Notes: generated from the letters alone by a model not told the origin. A stretch of DNA of 64,000 nucleotides from Streptomyces kanamyceticus (GCF_008704495.1 NZ_CP023699.1:7316001-7380000); one strand, 5' to 3'. Counted from the first letter of the stretch, positions 17,404-26,720 are shown. A program made the numbers and translations.

Positions 17404-18080
17404 CGATCCGGGTACTGCTCGCCGACGACCAGGCACTGCTGCGCAGCGCGTTCAAGGTGCTCGTCGACTCCGAGTCCGACATGGAGGTGGTCGGGGAGGC
17501 GTCCGACGGGGCGGAGGCGGTCAGGCTCGCCAAGTCGGAGCGGGCCGACGTGGTCCTGATGGACATCCGCATGCCGGGCACGGACGGCCTCGCCGCCACC
17601 CGCCTGATCAGCGCCGACCCGACCCTCGCCCACGTACGCGTGGTGATGCTGACGACGTTCGAGGTCGACGAGTACGTGGTGCAGTCGCTGCGCGCGGGCG
17701 CCTCGGGCTTCCTCGGCAAGGGCGCGGAACCCGACGAGCTGCTCGGTGCGATCCGCATCGCGGCCGCGGGCGAGGCGCTGCTCTCCCCGGTGGCCACCAA
17801 GGGCCTGATCGCCAAGTTCCTCGCGCAGGGCGACGGTTCGGACGGCGAGGGCACGGTGCGCGGCGGGCGTCTCGACGCGCTCACCGGCCGCGAGCGCGAA
17901 GTCCTCGTGCAGGTGGCGGGCGGCCACTCGAACGACGAGATCGCCGAGCGCCTGGAAGTCAGCCCGCTCACTGTGAAGACCCACGTGAACCGCGCGATGG
18001 CGAAGCTGGGCGCGCGGGACAGGGCCCAACTCGTCGTCATCGCCTACGAATCGGGCCTGGTCCGTCCAAGGGTGGAGTGA
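17400..18080 (+). CDS. NarL/FixJ-family response regulator
   Basis: A 226-residue regulator. The receiver domain has the acidic DD at 9-10, phospho-acceptor Asp in VVLMDIRMPGTDG near residue 54, and the conserved Thr in MLTTFEVDEYV. The C-terminal LuxR-type helix-turn-helix shows LTGREREVLVQVAGGHSNDEIAERL and VKTHVNRAMAKL. The GTG start overlaps the kinase stop by four bases. The RND transporter 173 bp downstream on the same strand is a plausible target or partner, by position only. Confidence 0.95.
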   Translation: MTIRVLLADDQALLRSAFKVLVDSESDMEVVGEASDGAEAVRLAKSERADVVLMDIRMPGTDGLAATRLISADPTLAHVRVVMLTTFEVDEYVVQSLRAGASGFLGKGAEPDELLGAIRIAAAGEALLSPVATKGLIAKFLAQGDGSDGEGTVRGGRLDALTGREREVLVQVAGGHSNDEIAERLEVSPLTVKTHVNRAMAKLGARDRAQLVVIAYESGLVRPRVE

Positions 18081-18253
18081 GTGCGGGAGTGGCGTACTGC
18101 GCCCGCAGTAGGCGCGGCGTAAGAACGGGTCCCTGGGGTGAGGCTCGATGCCTTCCCCATGGCTGAGGGTGTGGGGTGGGCATCCGCCTGCCGGAGGAAG
18201 TGACCTCCCGGAGCCCGCCCGCTTCCCCGCGTACGCCACAGAGAGAGACCACC

Positions 18254-21200
18254 ATGTCCTGGCTGTCCAGGTTCAGCCTTGCCCAACGGGCACTAGTCGG
18301 GCTGATGTCGATCATCGCGATCGTCTTCGGCGCCATCGCGATACCGCAGCTCAAGCAGCAGCTGCTGCCCACCATCGAACTGCCCATGGTGTCCGTGCTC
18401 GCCCCCTACCAGGGTGCGTCCCCCGATGTGGTCGAGAAGCAGGTCGTCGAGCCGCTCGAGAACAACATCGACGCGGTCGACGGCATCACCGGCATCACCT
18501 CCACGGCGAGCGAGGGCAACGCCGTGATCATGGCCCAGTTCGACTACGGCAGCGGCACCAAGCAGCTCGTCGCCGACGTCCAGCAGGCCGTGAACCGGTC
18601 CCGCGCCGAACTCCCCGACGACGTCGACCCGCAGGTCGTCGCGGGCTCCACCGACGACATCCCGACCGTCGTCCTCTCGGTCACCTCCGACAAGGACCAG
18701 CAGGCACTCGCCGACCAGCTCGACCGCACCGTCGTACCGTCCCTGAAGGACATCGACGGCGTCGGCCAGGTCACCGTCGACGGCGTGCGCGACCTCCAGG
18801 TCAACGTCACCCCCGACGACAAGAAGCTGGCCAAGGCGGGCCTGACGACGGCCGCGCTCGGCAAGGCGCTCCAGGCGGGCGGCGCCACGCTTCCCGCGGG
18901 CTCCTTCGACGAGGACGGCAAGAACCGCACCGTCCAGGTCGGCGGCGGCTTCACCTCCCTGAAGCAGATCCAGGACCTGCGGGTCGTGCCCGAGGCCAAG
19001 CCCGGCGAGCAGCCCGGCAAGCCCGCGCGGCTCGGTGACGTCGCCACGGTCAAGCAGGAGCAGGCCACCGCGACGTCCATCACCCGCACCGACGGCGAGC
19101 CCAGCCTCGCCGTCTCGGTCACCATGGACCACGACGGCAGCGCCGTCGCGATCTCCGACGCGGTCAAGGACAAGCTCCCCGACCTGCGCAAGGACCTCGG
19201 ATCCGGCGCCGAACTGACGGTCGCCAGCGACCAGGGCCCGGCCGTCTCCAAGTCCATCGAGGGCCTCACCACCGAGGGCGCGCTCGGCCTGGTCTTCGCG
19301 GTGCTCGTGATCCTGGTCTTCCTCGCGTCGATCCGCTCGACGCTGGTCACCGCGGTCTCCATCCCGCTCTCGGTCGTCCTGGCCCTGATCGTCCTGTGGA
19401 CCCGCGACCTCTCGCTCAACATGCTGACGCTGGGCGCCCTGACCATCGCGATCGGCCGCGTCGTGGACGACTCGATCGTGGTCCTGGAGAACATCAAGCG
19501 CCACCTCGGCTACGGCGAGGAGCGCCAGGAGGCGATCCTCAAGGCGGTGCGCGAGGTCGCGGGCGCGGTGACGTCGTCGACCCTGACGACCGTCGCGGTG
19601 TTCCTGCCCATCGGCCTGACCGGCGGCATGATCGGCGAGCTCTTCGGCTCGTTCTCGCTGACGGTCACGGCGGCGCTGCTCGCCTCCCTCCTCGTCTCCC
19701 TCACGGTCGTGCCGGTCCTCTCGTACTGGTTCCTGCGCCCGCCCAAGGCGATCCGCGGAGTGGACCCGGAGGAGGCCCGCCGCAAGGCGGAGGAGAAGGA
19801 GAACCGCAGCAGGCTCCAGCGGATCTACGTCCCCGTCCTGCGCTTCGCGACCCGCCGCCGCCTCACCAGCCTCGGCATCGCGATCGTGATCCTGGTCGGC
19901 ACCTTCGGCATGGCCCCCCTCCTGAAGACCAACTTCTTCGACCAGGGCGAGCAGGAAGTCCTCTCCATCAAGCAGGAGTTGAAGCCCGGCACCAGCCTGG
20001 CCGCGTCCGACGCCGCCGCCAAGAAGGTCGAGAAGATGCTCTCCGGCATCGACGAGATCAAGGACTACCAGGTCACGGTCGGCTCCTCCGGTTTCATGGC
20101 CGCCTTCGGCGGATCCACGGACACCAACCAGGCGTCGTACACGCTGACCCTCAAGGACAAGGCGTCGTACGACAAGACGCAGGACCGGGTCGAGAAGGAG
20201 CTCGCCGGGCTCTCCGGCATCGGGCAGACCAAGGTCTCGGCCGGTGACGGCTTCGGCAGCCAGGACCTCAGCGTCGTGGTGAAGGCCGCCGACGGTGACG
20301 TGCTGCGCGAGGCGTCCGACGAGGTGCGCGCCGAGGTCGCGAAGCTCGACGACGTCACCGACGTGCAGAGCGACCTGTCGCAGAGCGTCCCGCGGATCTC
20401 GGTCAAGGCCAACGACAAGGCGGCGGCGGCCGGGTTCGACCAGTCGACCCTCGGCCAGGCCGTCGCCCAGGCGGTGCGCGGCACCACCAGCGGCAAGGCC
20501 ACGCTCGACGACACCGAGCGCGACGTCGTGATCAAGTCGGCGAAGCCGGCCGTGACCATCGACGAGCTGAAGAAGCTGCCGCTCGGCCCGGGCGTGCGGC
20601 TCGGCTCGATCGCCGAGGTGAAGCTGGTGGACGGCCCGGTGTCGATGACCCGCATCGACGGGGCGCGGGCCGCGACGATCACCGCGAAGCCGACCGGTGA
20701 CAACACCGGCGCGGTCAGCGCGGACCTCACCAAGAAGCTGGACGCGCTGAAGCTGCCCGACGGCGCCACGGCCTCGATCGGCGGCGTGTCCGAGGACCAG
20801 GACGAGGCGTTCGCGTCCCTGGGCCTGGCGATGCTCGCGGCGATCGCGATCGTCTTCATGCTCCTGGTCGCGACCTTCCGCTCGCTGGTCCAGCCGCTGA
20901 TCCTGCTGGTCTCCATCCCGTTCGCGGCCACCGGCGCGATCGGCCTGCTCGTCGTCACGGACACCCCGATGGGCGTCCCCGCGATGATCGGCATGCTGAT
21001 GCTCATCGGCATCGTGGTCACCAACGCGATCGTGCTGATCGACCTCATCAACCAGTACCGCAAGCAGGGTTACGGCACCGTCGAGGCGGTCATCGAGGGC
21101 GGCCGCCACCGGCTGCGCCCGATCCTCATGACGGCCCTGGCGACGATCTTCGCCCTGCTCCCGATGGCCCTGGGCATCACGGGCGAGGGCGGCTTCATCG

Positions 21201-21385
21201 CCCAGCCGCTCGCGGTGGTGGTGATCGGCGGCCTGATCACCTCGACCCTCCTCACCCTCCTCCTCGTCCCGACGCTCTACGCGATGGTGGAACTCCGCAA
21301 GGAGCGCCGCGCGAAGAAGAAGGCGGCGAAGCGGGCGAAGAAGGCGGGCGCGGAGTCCGACACCCCGGAGCCCGCGACGGTCTAG
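18254..21385 (+). CDS. RND-superfamily efflux transporter (AcrB/HAE1-like)
   Basis: A 1043-residue transporter with the 1+5+1+5 helix layout of AcrB-type pumps. The two large extracytoplasmic loops are residues about 35-335 and 570-850. Recognisable parts are LLPTIELPMVSVLAPYQGASP, helix 4 TLGALTIAIGRVVDDSIVVLEN with the proton-relay Asp pair, and the mirrored GIVVTNAIVLIDLINQYR. The C-terminus is a strongly basic cytosolic tail. No membrane-fusion partner or outer-membrane factor is present, which suits a Gram-positive host. GAGAGAG precedes the ATG. Confidence 0.93.
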   Translation: MSWLSRFSLAQRALVGLMSIIAIVFGAIAIPQLKQQLLPTIELPMVSVLAPYQGASPDVVEKQVVEPLENNIDAVDGITGITSTASEGNAVIMAQFDYGSGTKQLVADVQQAVNRSRAELPDDVDPQVVAGSTDDIPTVVLSVTSDKDQQALADQLDRTVVPSLKDIDGVGQVTVDGVRDLQVNVTPDDKKLAKAGLTTAALGKALQAGGATLPAGSFDEDGKNRTVQVGGGFTSLKQIQDLRVVPEAKPGEQPGKPARLGDVATVKQEQATATSITRTDGEPSLAVSVTMDHDGSAVAISDAVKDKLPDLRKDLGSGAELTVASDQGPAVSKSIEGLTTEGALGLVFAVLVILVFLASIRSTLVTAVSIPLSVVLALIVLWTRDLSLNMLTLGALTIAIGRVVDDSIVVLENIKRHLGYGEERQEAILKAVREVAGAVTSSTLTTVAVFLPIGLTGGMIGELFGSFSLTVTAALLASLLVSLTVVPVLSYWFLRPPKAIRGVDPEEARRKAEEKENRSRLQRIYVPVLRFATRRRLTSLGIAIVILVGTFGMAPLLKTNFFDQGEQEVLSIKQELKPGTSLAASDAAAKKVEKMLSGIDEIKDYQVTVGSSGFMAAFGGSTDTNQASYTLTLKDKASYDKTQDRVEKELAGLSGIGQTKVSAGDGFGSQDLSVVVKAADGDVLREASDEVRAEVAKLDDVTDVQSDLSQSVPRISVKANDKAAAAGFDQSTLGQAVAQAVRGTTSGKATLDDTERDVVIKSAKPAVTIDELKKLPLGPGVRLGSIAEVKLVDGPVSMTRIDGARAATITAKPTGDNTGAVSADLTKKLDALKLPDGATASIGGVSEDQDEAFASLGLAMLAAIAIVFMLLVATFRSLVQPLILLVSIPFAATGAIGLLVVTDTPMGVPAMIGMLMLIGIVVTNAIVLIDLINQYRKQGYGTVEAVIEGGRHRLRPILMTALATIFALLPMALGITGEGGFIAQPLAVVVIGGLITSTLLTLLLVPTLYAMVELRKERRAKKKAAKRAKKAGAESDTPEPATV

Positions 21386-21457
21386 CGGGTTCCTCGTTGT
21401 GGGCAGGCGTTCCGCACGGCGGAACGGGTGGGCACGACGCACCGGTGCCGAGCAGCG

Positions 21458-22649
21458 CTAACGGAGGCGTTCAGCCTCACCCCGGACGGGGTGCTCCTCA
21501 CGGCGAGGAGCACCCCGTCCCCGTACCCCCGCCCGAGCCGCCACCAGGGCCACACCACTGCACAGAGCCATCCCGCAGAACATCGGCACCGCGGTGTGCT
21601 CCCCACCGACCCCCACCAGCGGCGCGACCACCGCGCCCAGCGCACTCTGCGCCGTGCCGAGCAGCGCGGATCCCACGCCGGCCGCCCCCGGCACCCTGGC
21701 CAGCGCCAACGCGGCCGAGTTGGCGACCACCAGACCGAAGCCCCCGCACACGAAACCCAGCAACGGCAGGCACACGACGACGGAGAGCCCGCCGCCCACC
21801 GCGAGCACCAGCAGCGCGCACGACCCGGCGAGCATCGCCGAGAGCCCACCCCACCAGGCGGGCCCCCACCGCGCTGGACAGCGTCGCGACCACCGCGCCC
21901 CCGGAGAACGCGACGGACGAGGCCCCCACTCCCATGCCCAGCACGTTCTGCAGCAGGAACGGCGACCCGGCGATGTAGCAGAAGAGCATCCCGAACCCGA
22001 AGGTGAAGGCGAGCGTGTACCCCACGTACGCCCGGTCGCCGAGCACCTCGCGCACCGCGGCCGCCGTCCGCCGCATCCCGCCCGCGTGCCGTCGCTCCCT
22101 GGGCAGGCTCTCGGGTACGCCGACCACGACGGCGAGCGCCACCAGCGCGGACACCCCGGTGAGCACCCAGAACACGCCCCGCCATCCGGCGCCCCCGATC
22201 ACGGCCCCGCCCGCGAGCGGCGCGAGGATCGGCGCGATCCCCGCGAGCGTCATCAGTACCCCGAACAGCCGCGCGGCGGCGGCCCCTTGGACCACGTCGG
22301 AGACGACGGCCCGGCTGATCACCACCCCCGCGGCCCCGCTGAACCCGGTCAGGAACCGCAGCGCGACCAGCCACCCGAGGGACGGCGCGACGGCACACAG
22401 CGCGGTCCCCACGGTGCACACGGCGGCCCCCGCGAGCAGCGGCCCACGCCTGCCGTACCGGTCGGAGAGCGGCCCGAAGACGAGATGCCCGACCGTCATC
22501 CCGACGAGGAACGCGGTCAGCGTGAGCTGCACCCCGGAGGCGTCGGTGCCCAACTCCTCGGCCATGCGCGGAAAGGCGGGCAGGTACATGTCGGTCGACA
22601 GCGGGCCGATGAACGAGAGCAGCGCGAGCGCGGCGGTGAGCAGGGGCAT
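21458..22649 (-). pseudogene. Bcr/CflA-type drug exporter (MFS), frameshifted
   Basis: The first about 265 residues are a clean 12-helix exporter: MPLLTAALALLSFIGPLSTDMYLP, GPLSDRYGRRGPLL and RFLTGFSGAAGVVISRAVV are Bcr/CflA hallmarks. Near 21845-21860 the frame changes: helix-like sequence stops and an Arg/Gly-rich string follows to a stop at 21498. In the next frame, SAMLAGSCALLVLAVGGGL and further membrane helices continue to 21458. One extra base in a GTGGGGTGGG tract would explain it. It is either a true inactivating mutation or an assembly error. The gene is divergent from marR, which probably controls it. Confidence 0.85.
21484..21520. terminator. Perfect 16-bp stem-loop at the 3' end of the exporter
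   Basis: GGACGGGGTGCTCCTC - acggc - GAGGAGCACCCCGTCC is a perfect hairpin between the convergent RND transporter and exporter genes. It lies just inside the restored 3' end of the exporter frame and acts most likely as a transcription terminator. Confidence 0.75.
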
Positions 22650-22686
22650 GGTGAGGAGACCCTTCCGGGCGTCGGGGCAACTGTAG

Positions 22687-22702
22687 ATAGCTATATAACT
22701 AT
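22687..22702. promoter_or_regulatory. AT-rich repeat between exporter and marR, candidate MarR operator
   Basis: ATAGCTAT is followed directly by ATAACTAT, two near-identical 8-mers, the first of them a perfect palindrome. This is in the middle of the 74-bp divergent gap, and its AT content is striking against the GC-rich background. Such a site between a marR gene and its divergent exporter fits autorepression and drug-induced release. Confidence 0.6.
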
Positions 22703-22723
22703 AAGGAACGCTAGCATGGGGGA

Positions 22724-23224
22724 GTGAGCGAGAAACGGAACGCGCGGACCGAGGCCGAGCACGAGACCGACCGGGAGCTCTGCCGACAGGCCAGGGAGCT
22801 GACCTCGCCGCTGTACGCCCTCTCGCGCGTCCTGCGCTTCCAGGGCATGGACGAGGCGGGGCTGTGGCGACTGCCGCCCTCGGAGCTGGAGTTGCTGCGC
22901 TACGTCCACGCGGAGCCCGGCACGACCGTGGGCGTCCTGGCCCGCGAGCTGGGTCTGCACGCGAGCAACGCGAGCGCCACGGTGCGCGGTCTGGTCAACC
23001 AGGGGCTGCTGGAGCGCGAGAAGGACCCGAACGACGGCCGGGTGGTGCGGCTGAGGCCGACCCTCAAGGCGGATCAGGGCATGGCCCTGATCGAGAACGC
23101 CTGGTCGGAGATGTTCGCCGACGCGCTGGCCTTGCTCGGCGACGAGCAGCGGACGGCACTGGCCGCGTCCGTCCCCGCGCTGGAGGCGCTGGCCGCGGCC
23201 TTGAAGGAGCGCAGAACGCGGTAA
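22724..23224 (+). CDS. MarR-family transcriptional regulator
   Basis: A 166-residue winged-helix regulator. The DNA-binding part shows LPPSELELLRYVHAEPGTTVGVLARELGLHASNASATVRGLVNQGLLEREKDPNDGRVVRL, cut here only by the usual wing. Helices at both ends form the dimer interface. The start is GTG with GGGGGA upstream. It is divergent from the exporter and presumably represses it through the AT-rich site between them; ligand is unknown. Confidence 0.92.
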   Translation: MSEKRNARTEAEHETDRELCRQARELTSPLYALSRVLRFQGMDEAGLWRLPPSELELLRYVHAEPGTTVGVLARELGLHASNASATVRGLVNQGLLEREKDPNDGRVVRLRPTLKADQGMALIENAWSEMFADALALLGDEQRTALAASVPALEALAAALKERRTR

Positions 23225-23254
23225 GGGGCACCCGCCATGGCGGGTGCCCCTTAC
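23221..23254. terminator. Bidirectional terminator between marR and nadA
   Basis: GTAAGGGGCACCCGCC - at - GGCGGGTGCCCCTTAC is a perfect 16-bp stem that includes the marR stop codon. It lies between the convergent marR and nadA genes. Confidence 0.88.
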
Positions 23255-23273
23255 GGCATGCGGAAGAGAGGGC

Positions 23274-24461
23274 CTACGGCAGCGCCAGCATCCGCTCAAG
23301 CGCCAGCTTCGCGAACTGCTCGGTCTCGCGGTCGACCTCGATCTGGTTGACGAGGTTGCCCTCGGCGAGGGACTCCAGGGTCCAGACCAGGTGCGGCAGG
23401 TCGATGCGGTTCATGGTCGAGCAGAAGCAGACCGTCTTGTCGAGGAAGACGATCTCCTTGTCCTCGGCGGCGAACCGGTTCGCCAGGCGGCGTACGAGGT
23501 TCAGCTCGGTGCCGATGGCCCACTTGGACCCGGCGGGGGCCGCCTCCAGGGTCTTGATGATGTGCTCGGTGGAGCCCACGTGGTCGGCGGCGGCCACGAC
23601 CTCGTGCTTGCACTCGGGGTGCACCAGGACGTTCACGCCCGGAATCCGCGCGCGCACGTCCTCGACCGACTCCAGCGAGAAGCGCCCGTGCACCGAGCAG
23701 TGCCCGCGCCACAGGATCATCTTCGCGTCGCGCAGCTGCTCGACGGTCAGGCCGCCGTTCGGCTTGTGCGGGTTGTAGAGGACGCAGTCGTCGAGCGAGA
23801 GGCCCATGTCGCGCACGGCGGTGTTCCTGCCGAGGTGCTGGTCGGGCAGGAAGAGGACCTTCTCGCCCTGCTCGAAGGCCCACTCCAGGGCGCGCTTGGC
23901 GTTGGAGGACGTACAGATCGTGCCGCCGTGCTTGCCGGTGAAGGCCTTGATGTCGGCGGAGGAGTTCATGTACGACACGGGCACGACCTGCTCGGCTATC
24001 CCGGCGTCGGACAGCACGTCCCAGCACTCGGCGACCTGCTCGGCGGTGGCCATGTCGGCCATCGAGCAACCGGCCGCGAGGTCGGGCAGGACGACCTTCT
24101 GGTCGTCCGTCGTGAGGATGTCCGCGGACTCGGCCATGAAGTGCACGCCGCAGAAGACGATGTACTCGGCCTCGGGCTTGGCGGCCGCGTCCTTGGCCAG
24201 CTTGAAGGAGTCGCCGGTGACATCCGCGAACTGGATGACCTCGTCGCGCTGGTAGTGGTGGCCGAGGACGAAGACCTTGTCCCCGAGCTTCTCCTTGGCC
24301 GCGCGGGCGCGCTCCACCAGGTCGGGGTCGGAGGGGGACGGCAGATCGCCGGGGCACTCCACGCCGCGCTCGCTCTTGGGGTCGGCCTCACGGCCGAGCA
24401 GCAGCAGGGCGAGCGGGGACGGCTGGACGTCGAGGTCCACGGGGGACTGGGCGGTGGTCAC
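23274..24461 (-). CDS. nadA: Quinolinate synthase A
   Basis: A 395-residue 4Fe-4S enzyme that condenses iminoaspartate with dihydroxyacetone phosphate to make quinolinate, the de novo NAD precursor. Signature parts are FVLGHHYQRDEVIQFADVTGDSF, FCGVHFMAES, GRNTAVRDMG, RGHCSVHGRF and CFCSTMNRIDLP. The three cluster cysteines sit in FCGVHF, GHCSVH and the CFC region. The start is GTG preceded by AAAGGGTG. It is divergent from an erpA-like gene. No nadB or nadC is adjacent. Confidence 0.95.
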   Translation of the reverse strand: MTTAQSPVDLDVQPSPLALLLLGREADPKSERGVECPGDLPSPSDPDLVERARAAKEKLGDKVFVLGHHYQRDEVIQFADVTGDSFKLAKDAAAKPEAEYIVFCGVHFMAESADILTTDDQKVVLPDLAAGCSMADMATAEQVAECWDVLSDAGIAEQVVPVSYMNSSADIKAFTGKHGGTICTSSNAKRALEWAFEQGEKVLFLPDQHLGRNTAVRDMGLSLDDCVLYNPHKPNGGLTVEQLRDAKMILWRGHCSVHGRFSLESVEDVRARIPGVNVLVHPECKHEVVAAADHVGSTEHIIKTLEAAPAGSKWAIGTELNLVRRLANRFAAEDKEIVFLDKTVCFCSTMNRIDLPHLVWTLESLAEGNLVNQIEVDRETEQFAKLALERMLALP

Positions 24462-24500
24462 TTGACACGCACCCTTTCTTCTCTGCAGACGATGCCTTTT

Positions 24501-24547
24501 CGTCTAATTGACGTTATCTATCATAACCGCTTCACGTCAGTTTGACG
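24501..24547. promoter_or_regulatory. Three clustered dyads upstream of nadA
   Basis: CGTC-taatt-GACG (24501-24513) and CGTC-agttt-GACG (24535-24547) share the pattern CGTC-N5-GACG. Between them lies GTTAT-ctatc-ATAAC (24513-24527). All are within 90 bp upstream of the nadA start and in the divergent region shared with the erpA-like gene. They look like repressor sites for NAD or iron-sulfur control; the regulator is not identified. Confidence 0.5.
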
Positions 24548-24719
24548 ATGGCCATAGTGTCGATGTGACGAATTCGCGGGACCCAGGCCCGGTGCCCCAC
24601 GGGATGCCATGTGCGAGCATGAAGGGGTAAGACGAAAGCGCTCGGCCCGGAATGAATCCGCGGCCCCGCCGGTTGCAACCGTCGGCAAGCAGTCTCCGAA
24701 CAACCCGGGAGAGAAGCAG

Positions 24720-25076
24720 ATGTCCGTATCGGACGAGACCACCACCGTGAGCGACGGCATCCTCCTGTCCGAGGCCGCCGCGGCCAAGGTGAAGGGCCTC
24801 CTTGAGCAGGAGGGCCGGGACGACCTGGCGCTGCGCGTCGCCGTTCAGCCCGGCGGCTGCTCGGGCCTGCGCTACCAGCTGTTCTTCGACGAGCGCACGC
24901 TCGACGGCGACGTCGTCAAGGACTTCGACGGCGTGAAGGTCGTCACCGACCGGATGAGCGCTCCCTACCTGGGCGGCGCGTCCATCGACTTCGTGGACAC
25001 CATCGAGAAGCAGGGCTTCACGATCGACAACCCGAACGCCACGGGCTCCTGCGCCTGCGGCGACTCCTTCAACTAG
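24720..25076 (+). CDS. erpA: Iron-sulfur cluster insertion protein, HesB/IscA (ErpA) family
   Basis: A 118-residue A-type carrier that receives Fe-S clusters and passes them to target enzymes. It carries the three family cysteines, one in QPGGCSGLRYQL and two in GSCACGDSF near the C-terminus. GGGAGAG precedes the ATG. The gene is divergent from nadA, whose product needs a 4Fe-4S cluster, so shared regulation makes sense. A terminator with a T-run follows. Confidence 0.92.
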   Translation: MSVSDETTTVSDGILLSEAAAAKVKGLLEQEGRDDLALRVAVQPGGCSGLRYQLFFDERTLDGDVVKDFDGVKVVTDRMSAPYLGGASIDFVDTIEKQGFTIDNPNATGSCACGDSFN

Positions 25077-25120
25077 CCCGCGGGCCCGGCGACCGGCCGC
25101 GGGCCTCAAGGCGTACGCGT

Positions 25121-25160
25121 AAGGCGGCGGCCCCCCGAAGTATCGGGGGCCGCCGCCTTT
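25121..25160. terminator. Bidirectional terminator after the erpA-like gene
   Basis: AAGGCGGCGGCCCCCCGA - agta - TCGGGGGCCGCCGCCTT pairs along about 17 bp with one bulged C and is followed by TTTT. It separates convergent genes. Confidence 0.88.
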
Positions 25161-25187
25161 TGCGTCAGGCCCTGAGGCGTCCCGGCG

Positions 25188-26720
25188 CTACTTCCGCGGC
25201 ACGGTCCGGCCCGTCCCGTCGACGACCTTCCGGTCGCCGAGCGGCTTGTCGAGGTGCACCGTCTTCGAGATCTCCTTGGCCATCATGATGCAGACCTTGC
25301 CCTTCTGCCGGGTCTCGGTGACGGTGACCGTCACGCGGTCGCCGTCCTCGCTCGCCGACGCCGCGTAGTCGCTGCACGCGCCGCCCCAGAAGGTCACGGT
25401 CAGGGACGTGCCGTCGGCGCTGTAGGACTCGATCCCGGCTTTGCTCTTGTCGCCCGGCTTCTCCGCGGGCGTCCCCGGATCGCTGGGCGAGGGCGAGGGC
25501 GAGGTGAGGAACTTGGGGTCGACCGCCGGGTGCGTCACCGTGAAGGTGTCCTGCGCGCCCTGCGGCTTCACCTCGAACAGCCAGGACGGTACGAGGGCCT
25601 GCTTGCCGTCCACGAAGTGCGTCGCGAGCCCGAAGACGGCGCCGCTCACCGCGACCGGTCGCGGCTTCGGGGGAGTGGACGAAGGATCGCACGGCGCCTG
25701 CTTGCCGCCGCTGCCGCCCTCGGACTTCGTGTAGTCGTCGGCGTGCGGCACGGGCGTCGCGCAGCCGCCGATGCCGACCCGGCCGCCGCCGTTGGTCGAG
25801 TTCAGCCGGTCCAGGGTCGCCTCGGCGCTGATCACCGGGTAGGTGGCGCCCTTGTCGGGGGCCTTCAACAGGCCGCTGCCGCCGACCACTTGGCCGTCGG
25901 AGCCGATCTGGATGCCGGTCGACCAGCCGTACGTCGGCAGACCGCCGATCTTGGGGTCGGCGTTCACCACCCGTACGGCGCCCATGAGTTGAGAGGCGTC
26001 CAGCTTCGCGTCGTCCTGACCGAGCGCCTTGAGGACCGGCGCCGCGGCCTTCTTGGCGGCCTGCTCGCCGACCGCGTCCCCACTGTCGCCGGTGCCGCCG
26101 TTCGGCGCGGTGGAGGTGGACGAACAAGGCTTGGCCTTCGGGCAGTTGTCGGTCCCGCCGATGCCGTGCCGGGAGTAGGTCCAGGTGCCGGGCGCCTGCT
26201 TGGTCACCTGGAGGGAGGGGCCCGAGCCGTCCTTGTCCTGGCCGACCCGCCAGGCGCCGTCCTGGCTCGTCGGCGTCCCGGAGACGCCGAGTGCCTTCGC
26301 CAGATCGCTCACCTCGCCCCGGGCGACCTCGCCCCGCGCGTGGTAGACGGGCGCGGAGCCCGGTCCTTCGGGCAGCTTCCCCGTCGCCTTGTACGTGGCG
26401 CCGCTCGGGTCGGGCTCGCCCGGCGCGATGCCGTTCGTGCTGCCCGTGCCGCCCGTGCCGTTCGCATCACCCGTACCGCCGGAGCCGCTGTCCTTCGCGC
26501 TGTCCGTGTAGCCGTCCAGGGCGAGCGGCGGTGGAGTGCCGTCGCCCCCCGCGGGGGCGCCGTCGCCGCCCCGGTCGCCACTGCCGCCGGACGCGGTCGT
26601 CGCGAAGTACGCGCCACCGCCGCCGATCAGCAGCACGGTGGCCGCGACCGAGGCGACGGCGAGACGGGAACGCCGCCGCTGTGGCTCGGCCGCCTCTTGA
26701 TCGGATCGCTCGGTGCTCAC
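25188..26720 (-). CDS. Large membrane-anchored extracytoplasmic protein of unknown function
   Basis: A 510-residue protein with a short cytosolic head (STERSDQEAAEPQRRRSRL), one membrane helix at about residues 22-45, and a long outer part. That part starts with a Gly/Ser/Thr-rich low-complexity region (residues 45-110). Later come paired cysteines (NCPKAKPC, GGCATPVPH, GACSDYA, KVCIMM) that may form disulfides, and a Pro/Ser linker SPSPSPSDPGTP. I recognise no enzyme domain; it resembles proteins annotated only as large membrane proteins in Streptomyces. GAAGGAG lies seven bases before the GTG. A lipoprotein signal is absent. Confidence 0.82.
   Translation of the reverse strand: MSTERSDQEAAEPQRRRSRLAVASVAATVLLIGGGGAYFATTASGGSGDRGGDGAPAGGDGTPPPLALDGYTDSAKDSGSGGTGDANGTGGTGSTNGIAPGEPDPSGATYKATGKLPEGPGSAPVYHARGEVARGEVSDLAKALGVSGTPTSQDGAWRVGQDKDGSGPSLQVTKQAPGTWTYSRHGIGGTDNCPKAKPCSSTSTAPNGGTGDSGDAVGEQAAKKAAAPVLKALGQDDAKLDASQLMGAVRVVNADPKIGGLPTYGWSTGIQIGSDGQVVGGSGLLKAPDKGATYPVISAEATLDRLNSTNGGGRVGIGGCATPVPHADDYTKSEGGSGGKQAPCDPSSTPPKPRPVAVSGAVFGLATHFVDGKQALVPSWLFEVKPQGAQDTFTVTHPAVDPKFLTSPSPSPSDPGTPAEKPGDKSKAGIESYSADGTSLTVTFWGGACSDYAASASEDGDRVTVTVTETRQKGKVCIMMAKEISKTVHLDKPLGDRKVVDGTGRTVPRK

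Noticed and set aside
18293..21442. A 1049-residue open frame antisense to the RND transporter
   Set aside because: It is Asp/Arg/His/Val-rich low-information sequence, a usual mirror of GC-rich coding on the other strand. The plus-strand frame has clear domains.
21397..22727. Rightward open frames in the exporter region
   Set aside because: They are Pro/Arg/His-rich and antisense to clear membrane-protein sequence in two joined frames.
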